Assembly (NCBI GenBank): GCA_015064285.1
Contig: SVSN01000012.1
Span: forward strand, 1 to 58,376
Reading direction: 5' to 3'
Origin: Oscillospiraceae bacterium
GTDB lineage: Bacteria > Bacillota > Clostridia > Oscillospirales > CAG-272
DNA: 58,376 nt
The notes below the pieces were generated by a model. The model saw only the letters and a list, made by a program, of their open reading frames with translations. It ran no database searches and was not told the DNA's origin. Below, piece after piece: positions 43,741-51,079 of the stretch. Within the stretch, counting starts at the first letter, position 1. The number at the start of each line of letters is the position of its first letter. A program made the translations under genes and the position numbers.

Positions 43741-46290
43741 ATGAAGAAACAGGTCATCGGGGTTCTGGCCCATGTGGATGCCGGGAAAACAACCCTATCG
43801 GAAGCGCTGCTGTATGCGGCCGGAAAAATCAAATCCCTGGGTCGGGTAGACTGGCGCAACACCTATCTGGATACCCATAGTCTGGAGAGAGAACGCGGAA
43901 TCACCATCTTTTCCAAACAGGCTCTTTTTTCTTATGGAAATATGGAGATCACGCTGCTTGACACACCGGGACATGTAGATTTTTCAGCGGAAGCAGAACG
44001 GACGCTGGCGGTGCTGGATTATGCCATTCTGGTCATCAGCGGTTCGGAAGGGGTTCAGGCACATACACAGACGCTGTGGCACCTTCTGCAGCGGTATCAT
44101 GTACCTACCTTTATTTTTATCACAAAAATGGATCTGGCAGCCTGCAGTGCCGCGGAAACTATGGCGGATCTCTGCACGCATCTGGACACCGGGTGCGTGA
44201 ATTTTTCGGATCCGACGGATTTCGGAGAACGGATTGCCGTATGTGAGGAAGAACTGTTTGAACGGTTTATGGACGGAGGGGAAATCACGGACACCGATAT
44301 TGCGGGACTGATCGCCGACAGAAAGGTGTTTCCCTGTTATTTCGGCAGCGGTCTGAAGAACACCGGCATCGGTGAACTGCTGGACGGACTGGAACGGTAC
44401 ACACTGGAAACGGAATACCCGGACGCATTCGGCGCACAGGTTTACAAAATCGGGCATGATCCGGGCGGGGTTCGTCTTACCTATATGAAGATCACCGGCG
44501 GTTCCCTGTCGGTACGGCAGCTTCTGCGGTATCACGGTGCGGCAGAAGAAATGGAAGAAAAGATAACCGGGATCCGGCTCTATTCCGGTGCCAGGTTTGA
44601 AACCAGAGACAAGGTGACGGCCGGAGATATCTGTGCTGTAACCGGCTTATCGGAAACCTATGTCGGACAGGGACTGGGGGATGAAGACTCTGCCCTGCCG
44701 CCGTTTCTGGAACCGGTACTGCATTACAGAATAAGTCTGCCGAAGGAGGTGGATCCCCGTCTGTTTCTGCCGAAACTGAAGGAGCTGGAAGAAGAAGAGC
44801 CTCTGCTGCATATCGTCTGGAACGAACGGTACGGTGAAATTCATGCACAGGTTATGGGGCAGGTGCAGACGGAAGTTCTGGTGCGTCTTGTGGACGAGCG
44901 GTTCGGAACGGAGATCTCCTTTGAAGACGGACGGATTTTATACAAGGAAACCATCTCGGCGCCGGTGGAAGGGGTCGGACATTTTGAACCGCTGCGTCAT
45001 TATGCGGAAGTACATCTGGTAATGGAACCGCTGGAAGCCGGAGCAGGACTGATTTTTGATACGGCTGTCAACGAGGACTGGCTGGAACGGAACTGGCAGC
45101 GGCTGATCCTGACCCATCTGGAAGAAAAGACCCATCTGGGCGTACTGACCGGCGCACCCATCACCGATATGAAAATCACACTGACGGCCGGCCGGGCACA
45201 TCTGAAGCATACGGAAGGAGGAGATTTCCGGCAGGCTACCTACCGTGCTGTCCGTCAGGGTCTTATGACGGCAAAGGAAGCCGGGAAAGCGGTTCTGCTG
45301 GAGCCATGGTATGCGTTCCGTCTGGAAGTTCCCGGAGAATGTGTGGGACGGGCCATTTCGGATATTCTTGCCCGGGACGGTACCTATGATGAACACGAAG
45401 CCACGCCCGGGACATCGGTTCTGCAGGGCCGCGCACCGGTTTCCTCCATCGGAGACTATGCCCGGGAAGTGGCGTCATACACCCATGGAAAAGGTAAGTT
45501 TTCCTGTCGGGTAGAGGGGTATTATCCTTGTCACAACGCCGAGGAAGTCATTGCAGCGGCAGGATATAACCCCGAAGCGGACATGGACAACTCTCCGGAT
45601 TCTGTGTTCTGTTCCCATGGTGCCGGGGTGATCGTCCCCTGGCGGCAGGTACCGGAATATATGCATCTGGAAACCACATTGGCGAAGGAGAAGGAAGAAC
45701 CGGATCCTGTACCGAAAGTGATTCGGAAGAATCTGAATCTGGATGAAAAAGAACTGGAAGCCATCATGGAACGGGAATTCGGGCCGATCCGCCGTAAAGT
45801 GTACGGAGAGGGAAAACGGGTGGTCACAGCGGAACCCAAACTCCACAGAAACCGGAAATCCCTGTACATCATTGACGGATACAACGTGATTTTCGCCTGG
45901 GAAGAACTGGCGGCCATTGCGGAAACGGATCTGGAAGGCGCCAGAAACCAGCTCTGCGATATTCTGGCCAACTACCGTGCTTTTACCAAACGGGAAATGA
46001 TCCTGGTATTCGACGCATACAATGTAAAAGGGACAGCAGCCAGAAAGCTGGACTATCAGGGGCTGAATGTGGTTTACACCAAGGAAAACGAGCTGGGTGA
46101 CACATACATCGAAAAGCTGGTCAATGAGATCGGCCGGGATCATTCGGTCAGAGTGGTCACTTCAGACGGTCTGATTCAGCTGCAGGCGGTACGCTCGGGA
46201 GTCCTGCGGCTCTCCGCCAGAGAATTCCGGGAAGAAATCCTTTCGGTGGACAAGGAAATTGCCGAAATCCTGCAGAAGCTCAGAGGCTGA
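43741..46290 (+). CDS. TetM/EF-G-like ribosomal GTPase fused to a Rae1 (YacP) NYN endoribonuclease domain
   Basis: 849 residues. Residues 1 to about 645 are an EF-G-like translational GTPase close to Tet(M): G1 AHVDAGKTTLSE (10-21), G3 DTPGH (74-78), G4 ITKMD (about 126), then domains II to V. The last 150 residues (about 700-849) are a PIN-like NYN domain of the YacP/Rae1 type. Its probable catalytic Asp residues are Asp712 (IIDGYN), Asp758 (VFDAYN) and Asp809 (TSDG). It also carries NELGDTYIEKLVNE. Rae1 is the ribosome A-site-associated mRNase of Firmicutes. Fused to a GTPase that enters the A-site, it suggests a ribosome-rescue or mRNA-decay factor. It may or may not protect from tetracycline. 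Confidence 0.88.
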   Translation: MKKQVIGVLAHVDAGKTTLSEALLYAAGKIKSLGRVDWRNTYLDTHSLERERGITIFSKQALFSYGNMEITLLDTPGHVDFSAEAERTLAVLDYAILVISGSEGVQAHTQTLWHLLQRYHVPTFIFITKMDLAACSAAETMADLCTHLDTGCVNFSDPTDFGERIAVCEEELFERFMDGGEITDTDIAGLIADRKVFPCYFGSGLKNTGIGELLDGLERYTLETEYPDAFGAQVYKIGHDPGGVRLTYMKITGGSLSVRQLLRYHGAAEEMEEKITGIRLYSGARFETRDKVTAGDICAVTGLSETYVGQGLGDEDSALPPFLEPVLHYRISLPKEVDPRLFLPKLKELEEEEPLLHIVWNERYGEIHAQVMGQVQTEVLVRLVDERFGTEISFEDGRILYKETISAPVEGVGHFEPLRHYAEVHLVMEPLEAGAGLIFDTAVNEDWLERNWQRLILTHLEEKTHLGVLTGAPITDMKITLTAGRAHLKHTEGGDFRQATYRAVRQGLMTAKEAGKAVLLEPWYAFRLEVPGECVGRAISDILARDGTYDEHEATPGTSVLQGRAPVSSIGDYAREVASYTHGKGKFSCRVEGYYPCHNAEEVIAAAGYNPEADMDNSPDSVFCSHGAGVIVPWRQVPEYMHLETTLAKEKEEPDPVPKVIRKNLNLDEKELEAIMEREFGPIRRKVYGEGKRVVTAEPKLHRNRKSLYIIDGYNVIFAWEELAAIAETDLEGARNQLCDILANYRAFTKREMILVFDAYNVKGTAARKLDYQGLNVVYTKENELGDTYIEKLVNEIGRDHSVRVVTSDGLIQLQAVRSGVLRLSAREFREEILSVDKEIAEILQKLRG

Positions 46291-46297
46291 TAAACGG

Positions 46298-46338
46298 AAA
46301 ATACCACTCCGTCCGTGGGGAAAGAGTGGTATTTTTTT
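46298..46338. terminator. Convergent terminator between fusion gene and GH95
   Basis: AAAATACCACTC pairs with GAGTGGTATTTTTTT around a 14-base loop. Bidirectional. Confidence 0.88.
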
Positions 46339-46340
46339 CA

Positions 46341-48599
46341 TTATACTGCTGTGTGGATCTCCATTGTTTCACCGGCGGCAAGAGATACTTTCCGTACCGC
46401 TGTGTCCCTGATCAGCACTTCGGCGGCAAATGCTTGTTTGGCCCGGATCACAGCGGATACAGCGTTTTCGTCCCACTGCAGATCCACGGAACCGTAAGGG
46501 AACACAAATCCTTTGGCATTTCCTTTTTTCAGTCTTTCCGGCAGGGCGGGCAGGAAGAACAGATATCCCTCGCACCAGCGGAACAGCATTTCCTGCAGGG
46601 CATTGACAGCACCGAAATTGGCATCCAGCTGAACAGGTGCGAAATTTTCCAGATCCAGAGTCATGCCCATATGCCGCCAGTCGTTATGTGTGGTGACAAG
46701 GGCGCTGTTGACCACACTTTTCACCAGTATATCCAGGCATTCGGCCGCCTTTTCGCCTTCGCCCAGACGGGCATAAATATTTGCCATATGCGTCAGAGAC
46801 CAGCCGGACTGGCCGCCCAGTTTCCGTAAATGCACCGCTTTCCGGCAGGCTTCGAACAATTCCGGCGTGCGTCGGCTGTTGATCTCGTTCCCCGGGAAAA
46901 GGGGATATATATGGGAAAGATGGCGATGATAATAGTGGTCCTGCAGCCTGTCGTCCATCCATTCCTGCAGTGCACCGTCGGAATTGATCCGATAGGCCGG
47001 CACCGCATCCAGCAGATTCTGCCATACGTCTGTTTCTCCGGCATACATACCGGTTATCCGGATTCCCTCCAGCAGATTGGTCAGCAGTTCTTTCAGCACG
47101 GCAAAATCCATGGTGGCATTTTTTACGGCGGGGGCAATGTGTCCCATATTTTCTGTAAAGAATGCAGGCATCAGGTTCCCCGGGGTATTCTCCGGTGAAA
47201 CGGAAGGAACCAGCTCCAGGCTGCCGTTTTCCGTATACAGCACGTAATCCTTATAGAACAGTGCCGCCTCCCGCATAAACGGCAGTATTTCCTTCCGCAG
47301 GGTTTCCGTGTCACCGGTATACCGATAGTATTCCCAGAGGTGCTGACAGATCCAGCCGCTGCCGCTGATCCAGTTGATGATCACGCCTACCGGTACACAG
47401 GGACCGCTTACCCCAGGCGTGGTATATGCCGAGAGCCATATACCGTTCATGCCGAACAGCTTTCCGGCAGATTCCCGGAATGCTTCCGTTTTGCCGGTGT
47501 AATACCGTATCAGGGGCAGCAGCGCTTCGGCAAGGCCTCCTGCCGCTGCATGCCAGTATGTCATCTGGACGTTTTCGTTTTCCACATACTGGCTCCAGGG
47601 CATAGCATCTCCGCCGTGCCACAGCCCGTACAGAGGGATGGGATTTCCCCTGGCAGAAGCGGCGCTGATAAACAGATACCGCCCGAACCGCCATAATTTT
47701 TCCAGAAGAACAGGGGAAGCTGTGTCTCCGTAAGCATCTGCCAGCAGCTCTTCCGTACAGACATCATGGGCAGCATCCTCTGTCAGTTCAAGAGATACGG
47801 CATCGTACAGAGGCGTGTAAAGAGCGGTATGCCGGGCAAGCAGTTCTTCGTAGGTATGGGTACACGCTTCCGTAAAATCAGCAGGTTCGCTGTGTGACCA
47901 GAGCTGGAGGAAGACCAGATAACGGCTGCCGGTAATGTACACACGGTTGTTTTGGATTTTTGCGGTATAATCTCCGGTGAAACGGATATTGGCGCCGTAG
48001 GCATTATCAGTTGTACGGCTGATGATGGTGGATTCTGTCAGAGTCTCTGTGCCTTCCCTGCCGTCTGCTAAAAACAGTTCAAAACGATACGATGCGGTAA
48101 AGGGATGATCGGCTTCCATGGACAGAACCACAAGATCCCAGTCCCGGGATACAAACACACGGCGGCGGAAGCTTGTTTCCCCGATGGTGTACTGTACAAA
48201 GCCCTCCGCGGTACGCATATGGATGCCGCGCCGGTAATTTTTGAAGATGGTATCCGGTTCGGTTGTGATCTTCAGGCTGCCGAGCGGATGGGGAACTTCC
48301 GGTGAAGCACTGTATCCTTTTTCCCGCAGTGCCGCTGCCATCCGGTTGGTATTGGCTTCTGTATACCTGCCGTCCAGAATCAGCTGCCGCATTTCGGCAA
48401 AGGTATCGGATATATCCGGAACAGGCCCGCCCGGATTTCCGCCGTGCCACAGGTCAAACCGGTTGCACTGTATGGTTTCTTCCGCTATGGCACCGTGCAT
48501 CAGGATTCCGCTCAGGCCGTTGCCGAGAAACAGGGCATCCCGCCACAGTTCTCCATGCCAGGCGGAAGGATGACGGATCTGGATAGTATGTCTGTTCAT
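46341..48599 (-). CDS. Glycoside hydrolase family 95 protein (alpha-L-fucosidase or alpha-L-galactosidase type)
   Basis: 752 residues with an (alpha/alpha)6 barrel core. N-terminal LGNGLSGILMHG and QCNRFDLWHGGN correspond to the GH95 beta-domain signature. The central VPSVSPENTPG is the catalytic-region motif, with Glu and neighbouring Asn. C-terminal WSLTHMANIYARLGEGEKA and DANFGAVNALQEML are also typical. No signal peptide, so cytoplasmic. Fucose, galactose or arabinose specificity cannot be told. The ATG at 48599 has AGGAG six bases upstream. Third gene of the Gfo/Idh-kinase-GH95 transcript. Confidence 0.86.
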   Translation of the reverse strand: MNRHTIQIRHPSAWHGELWRDALFLGNGLSGILMHGAIAEETIQCNRFDLWHGGNPGGPVPDISDTFAEMRQLILDGRYTEANTNRMAAALREKGYSASPEVPHPLGSLKITTEPDTIFKNYRRGIHMRTAEGFVQYTIGETSFRRRVFVSRDWDLVVLSMEADHPFTASYRFELFLADGREGTETLTESTIISRTTDNAYGANIRFTGDYTAKIQNNRVYITGSRYLVFLQLWSHSEPADFTEACTHTYEELLARHTALYTPLYDAVSLELTEDAAHDVCTEELLADAYGDTASPVLLEKLWRFGRYLFISAASARGNPIPLYGLWHGGDAMPWSQYVENENVQMTYWHAAAGGLAEALLPLIRYYTGKTEAFRESAGKLFGMNGIWLSAYTTPGVSGPCVPVGVIINWISGSGWICQHLWEYYRYTGDTETLRKEILPFMREAALFYKDYVLYTENGSLELVPSVSPENTPGNLMPAFFTENMGHIAPAVKNATMDFAVLKELLTNLLEGIRITGMYAGETDVWQNLLDAVPAYRINSDGALQEWMDDRLQDHYYHRHLSHIYPLFPGNEINSRRTPELFEACRKAVHLRKLGGQSGWSLTHMANIYARLGEGEKAAECLDILVKSVVNSALVTTHNDWRHMGMTLDLENFAPVQLDANFGAVNALQEMLFRWCEGYLFFLPALPERLKKGNAKGFVFPYGSVDLQWDENAVSAVIRAKQAFAAEVLIRDTAVRKVSLAAGETMEIHTAV

Positions 48600-48614
48600 A
48601 TAACACTCCTGCAA

Positions 48615-48830
48615 TCATATAACGCTTTTGGGATTCTTTTCGTACCGGTATACATCCTTTGTCCGGGAATCGGCGTATTTTCCGGTTCAGGTCAATACCG
48701 CCTGCCACCGGTTCACCATGAGTATCCCTGTGTGCCGGCAATTCTCCCGGCGGTGAGACCACTCCTGCCGGGCTACAGCCATGGGAGAATTCTGTCGTCA
48801 GAGCATGGCGCAGGGTTTCTGTCATATCAT
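48615..48830 (-). other. Structured intergenic region before the GH95 gene
   Basis: The 231-base gap has no credible gene. It contains strong nested inverted repeats: AATTCTCCC (48740-48748) with GGGAGAATT (48783-48791), and within it CCCGGC (48746-48751) with GCCGGG (48767-48772). The two stems share bases, so they are mutually exclusive. No known riboswitch core was recognised. A possible regulatory RNA of the operon. Confidence 0.4.
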
Positions 48831-49430
48831 TCACGCGTTCTGCTCCGCCAGAATTCCGGCAAGGACTTTTGTGATTTTCTGTATATTGTCCGAAACAGGA
48901 TGCGTACCGTCCAGCGGAATCACAGGGCATTGCAAACCCGCAAAGCTGTCTGTCACCACCGATTCTTCCCTTTCGGCGGCAAAACTGCGGAACTGCACCT
49001 GCCCTTCGTACATATCTCCCCCCGGCAGCACACGGGAACCGAAACGCCGGACTTCCCTTCTGACAATCCGTTCGGCCCGTTCATCCGGTGGGGTCAGAAT
49101 ATGAAAGACAACAGCAGCACGGGACAGGATTTCCGGATCCCAGTCCGCTTTTACCCCGGCCAGGATGAACGCCGGTGTTTTTTCGATATCCGCCAGAACA
49201 GCACGCTGCACTTCCGCTTTGGAGACCGGATCTGTAAAAGGTATTTTTTCGCCGGGACAGTTATCCCCATTTCCGTCTGCTTCCAGAGAGGCAAGTCTGG
49301 AGGTTTTCTGAGAGGGAAAATAGTAATCCTCCGCATCCAGTACCGTATATCCGATAGCTTTGGCAAGTGCATGCCCCAGCGTGGATTTTCCGGCACCGTT
49401 CAGGCCGCATAGCAGAATTCCTTTGGGCAT
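48831..49430 (-). CDS. P-loop kinase-like NTPase
   Basis: 199 residues. Walker A GLNGAGKSTLGHALA (about 9-23), then the LDAEDYYFPSQ region that resembles the Asp of shikimate-kinase or adenylate-kinase-like proteins. R-rich lid RAERIVRREVRRFG follows near 120-133. No family-specific name is justified; a small-molecule or nucleotide kinase is likely. Located between a sugar oxidoreductase and GH95, so a sugar kinase role is possible. SD GGAG upstream. Confidence 0.78.
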   Translation of the reverse strand: MPKGILLCGLNGAGKSTLGHALAKAIGYTVLDAEDYYFPSQKTSRLASLEADGNGDNCPGEKIPFTDPVSKAEVQRAVLADIEKTPAFILAGVKADWDPEILSRAAVVFHILTPPDERAERIVRREVRRFGSRVLPGGDMYEGQVQFRSFAAEREESVVTDSFAGLQCPVIPLDGTHPVSDNIQKITKVLAGILAEQNA

Positions 49431-49505
49431 GAGTATCTCCTTTCGCCGGATATAAGAAGCCCCCGAAGAAGGTATATCATCTCCGGGGACATAATGCTTT
49501 CCTGT

Positions 49506-49530
49506 ACACCCGCTGACCGGGTGCTTTTTT
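49506..49530 (+). terminator. Hairpin with T-run in the Gfo/Idh-kinase gap
   Basis: CACCCG (49507-49512) and CGGGTG (49518-49523) with a five-base loop, followed by six T on the plus strand. No plus-strand gene ends here. On the minus strand it lacks a T-tract and is not expected to stop the operon. Confidence 0.4.
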
Positions 49531-49534
49531 ATAT

Positions 49535-50581
49535 TCAGATGGTCACTTCTGCGTGGGCTTCGGCGGATCTGTAGATAGCGTCCAGCATTCTCTGTACGGT
49601 AACAGCGTCGTCGATGGGAGAAATGGGAGTCTTGCCTTCGTTCAGGCAGGTGATGAAGTGACGGATTTCTTCTTCAAAGTAATTGTTGCCGACAACTTCG
49701 GGCTTGGTGTCAGACAGATAACCTTCTTCATTTTCACCGTAGATGGTCAGAGGATCGAAGGTACAGCCGGCTTTGGAACCGAACAGCTGGGTGCCTGCAA
49801 ATTCGGGACCGTTGATCGCCCATGCGATTTCAGCCATCATGGTCTTGCCGCCTTCGAAACGGAAGAATACAGTTGCGGAGTCTTCGGTATCGAACACACC
49901 CTTGCCTTCACCGAAGGGACACCAACGGCCAACGCCCTTGGTCTGGTAGTTACCGATTCTGTAAGAAGTTTCAGCGGAGCAGGAGATCGGCTTCGGTCTG
50001 TCCATCAGGTACCAGGTACGGTCGATGGCATGTACGCCGATGTCAAGCACAGGACCGCCGCCTGCCAGTTCCTTATCGGTGAACCAGCCGCCGGGAGTAC
50101 CTCTGCGGCGAACATACTGACACTTGGCAGCATAAATTTCACCGAATACGCCCTGTTCGTACAGTTCACGGAACTTGAACTGTTCAGCACCGTAACGGGT
50201 TACCACTGCCAGCATAAACTGAACGCCGGCTTCCTTCACTGCCTTTTCCATTGCCAGACCCTGTTCCAGAGTAGCGGCCAGAGGCTTTTCGCACAGGATG
50301 TTCTTGCCGGCCTTGGCTGCGGCAATACATACAGGTGCATGGGCTGCGGTCCAGGTGCAGATATCGATATAGTCAACATCTACATTTTCCATCAGTTCTT
50401 CCACGGAAGCGTAGTAGTTGGGAATGTTGTACTTTTCGGCAGCGGCCTTTGCTCTTTCGGGAACGATGTCCGCGATGGCAACTACTTCCACCAGATCGGT
50501 CAGCTTCTGGTATGCGGGCAGGTGAGCGGAGGTTGCAATGTTACCGGCACCGATGATGCCGACTCTCAGTTTTTTAGCCAT
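49535..50581 (-). CDS. Gfo/Idh/MocA family oxidoreductase
   Basis: 348-residue NAD(P)-dependent sugar-type dehydrogenase. The N-terminal Rossmann fold has GIIGAGNIATSAH (about 8-20). The EKP motif is CEKPLAATLEQG (near residue 98), and the catalytic region is GGPVLDIGVHAID. A long substrate domain follows. First gene of the minus-strand carbohydrate operon. The usual role is oxidation or epimerisation of a released sugar. SD AGGG before the ATG. Confidence 0.92.
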   Translation of the reverse strand: MAKKLRVGIIGAGNIATSAHLPAYQKLTDLVEVVAIADIVPERAKAAAEKYNIPNYYASVEELMENVDVDYIDICTWTAAHAPVCIAAAKAGKNILCEKPLAATLEQGLAMEKAVKEAGVQFMLAVVTRYGAEQFKFRELYEQGVFGEIYAAKCQYVRRRGTPGGWFTDKELAGGGPVLDIGVHAIDRTWYLMDRPKPISCSAETSYRIGNYQTKGVGRWCPFGEGKGVFDTEDSATVFFRFEGGKTMMAEIAWAINGPEFAGTQLFGSKAGCTFDPLTIYGENEEGYLSDTKPEVVGNNYFEEEIRHFITCLNEGKTPISPIDDAVTVQRMLDAIYRSAEAHAEVTI

Positions 50582-50689
50582 GATAATACCCTGTTCCGGC
50601 TATGTATACCGGAAAATTCCTTTCCTTTATTGGGATCGAAATATGAATTTGTAAGAAAGAGACAAAATCTGTCAATCTTACTGTGATTT

Positions 50690-50704
50690 CATTGTATCAC
50701 AATG
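50690..50704. promoter_or_regulatory. Operator-like palindrome over the Gfo/Idh promoter
   Basis: Perfect inverted repeat CATTGT-ATC-ACAATG that covers the -10 hexamer of the Gfo/Idh promoter. Position suits a repressor of the sugar operon. No regulator gene is in this locus. Confidence 0.6.
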
Positions 50705-50719
50705 GTTTCCCAGTGTCAA
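50691..50719 (-). promoter_or_regulatory. Promoter of the Gfo/Idh-kinase-GH95 operon
   Basis: On the minus strand TTGACA (50714-50719), a 17-base spacer and TACAAT (50691-50696). The leader of about 100 bases carries a second inverted repeat, GTAAGA/TCTTAC (50651-50681). Confidence 0.85.
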
Positions 50720-50767
50720 GGGTTATCATTTATTTTTCATTTTTTTGCAGAATATTCTTTTTCGAAA

Positions 50768-50796
50768 TTGACTTGTCACGGCTTTGATGTTATAAT
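50768..50796 (+). promoter_or_regulatory. Promoter of the GH127-GH78 operon
   Basis: TTGACT (50768-50773), a 17-base spacer and TATAAT (50791-50796). The repeat element begins 20 bases downstream and so lies inside the transcript. Confidence 0.82.
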
Positions 50797-50818
50797 ACAA
50801 ACAGTTCTATTTGTATTA
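50793..50818. promoter_or_regulatory. Operator-like inverted repeat at the GH127 promoter
   Basis: TAATACAAA (50793-50801) and TTTGTATTA (50810-50818) are perfect complements separated by eight bases. They start in the -10 and end in the repeat's first bases. Part of the right arm comes from the repeat, so part of the symmetry may be accidental. Confidence 0.45.
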
Positions 50819-51051
50819 GCCGATTGCAAAACTCTTGTAAAGGGGGAACGCGGCTTTCTTGAAAGAAAGCCTGGCAAAGAACTTTAAAAAGGTTTTGCTG
50901 GATATAGTGACTGCAATTCCATGTGCCCCTATATATAGAAATTGCAAAACACCAGAAATAGTAAAGCGAGCTCCTGGGGGCCTCTACCCCAGTCGCCACA
51001 GAACGTTTTCGAGTGCTTGATTTCGTTTTTTCTGAGTTTTGCAATCGGCTA
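50817..51051 (+). repeat. Structured dispersed repeat, copy 1 (MITE-like, transcribed)
   Basis: 235-bp unit with perfect 18-bp terminal inverted repeats TAGCCGATTGCAAAACTC (50817-50834) and its complement (51034-51051). Flanks TCTATTTGTAT (50806-50816) and TCTATTTGTCT (51052-51062) differ at one of 11 bases, as a target duplication would. Inner stems include a GGCTTTC/GAAAGCC hairpin, GCAATT/AATTGC, and GCGA..CTGGGG with CCCCAG..TCGC (50966-50996). Removing the unit and one flank joins the promoter at 50768-50796 directly to the SD of the GH127 gene. It carries no convincing reading frame. Copy 2 is at the window's right edge. Confidence 0.88.
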
Positions 51052-51079
51052 TCTATTTGTCTGATAAGGAGATCATTTT

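Noticed and set aside
43741-46290. Acquired tetracycline-resistance gene
   Set aside because: It has no mobile element next to it, composition like its neighbours, no attenuator leader and an extra nuclease domain. Resistance cannot be excluded but is not the best call.
48615-48830. FMN or cobalamin riboswitch
   Set aside because: Some short GC stems look similar, but the conserved core motifs of either class are not present in the right order on either strand.
50790-51044. 84-codon minus-strand frame inside repeat copy 1, similar to the upstream extension of the SDR frame in copy 2
   Set aside because: The single-base indel between copies breaks the frame, and the changes favour RNA pairing over amino-acid conservation.
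50817-51051. Integron attC site or group II intron
   Set aside because: No GTTRRRY/RYYYAAC core boxes at the ends, no integrase or reverse transcriptase nearby, and no domain V-like end.
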